From Bugula neritina (taxonomy: Eukaryota; Bryozoa; Gymnolaemata; Cheilostomatida; Bugulidae): a stretch of DNA of 64,000 nt. The position numbers were made by a program, and so were the translations under genes. Location: contig OZ037766.1 in the NCBI GenBank assembly GCA_964035545.1, forward strand, positions 27,979,673-28,043,672, given 5' to 3'. The notes below the pieces were generated by a model that was given only the letters and a program-made list of their open reading frames with translations, did not search any database and was not told the origin of the DNA. Shown in pieces: positions 63,968 through 64,000 of this stretch (positions within the stretch are counted from its first letter, which is position 1; every line of letters starts with the position of its first letter).

Positions 63968-64000
63968 CAAATATATTTCATGAATTTATGAGTTTATACA

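Noticed and set aside
1-64000. CRISPR arrays, bacterial operons, ribosome binding sites or rRNA
   Set aside because: The window is intron-rich animal-type DNA; no regularly spaced direct repeats with unique spacers and no rRNA segments were seen.

Overview
This is eukaryotic (metazoan) nuclear DNA: long AT-rich introns, GT-AG junctions that keep coding frames open across many short exons, tRNA-derived SINEs, a LINE and a pogo-like DNA transposon. The gene content (phenylalanine hydroxylase, an SLC22-type transporter, Ig/FN3-type receptors, Bcl-2-like proteins) points to an invertebrate, possibly a lophotrochozoan. The species cannot be fixed from the sequence. I rebuilt seven multi-exon genes by hand, joining exons so that phase and frame close exactly. 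Every total coding length came out divisible by three.

Layout: 1-1.1 kb has no recognised gene. From 1.19 to 12.12 kb, minus strand, is a complete 12-exon phenylalanine 4-hydroxylase gene (473 aa). From 13.10 to 14.82 kb is an internally deleted pogo-like transposon with terminal inverted repeats and a TA target duplication. From 16.58 to 28.45 kb, plus strand, are three tandem, mutually divergent genes (221, 171 and 344 aa) with one exon plan (phase 1, phase 1, then phase 0) and a helical core that looks like the Bcl-2 fold. A fourth member (385 aa, with a long disordered N-terminus) lies at 48.75-51.86 kb.

Between the third and fourth family members are an SLC22-type organic ion transporter (30.76-38.32 kb, 577 aa) and a single-pass receptor-like protein (38.59-48.01 kb, 657 aa). 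The receptor's cytoplasmic tail is built from small phase 1-1 exons, several of which carry an Arg-rich kinase-type Ser motif. From 53.29 to about 63.97 kb is a second single-pass receptor-like gene (about 609 aa) with Ig/FN3-like modules. One of its introns holds a 3.5-kb decayed LINE flanked by a perfect 13-bp target duplication, and other introns hold three SINE copies.

The most interesting part is the set of four divergent Bcl-2-like genes. In all four the last core intron falls in phase 0 at the position of the BH2 tryptophan, as in vertebrate BCL2, and none has a recognisable C-terminal membrane anchor. They are interleaved with two unfamiliar receptor-like genes. A joint function in cell death or immune signalling is only an inference from this proximity.
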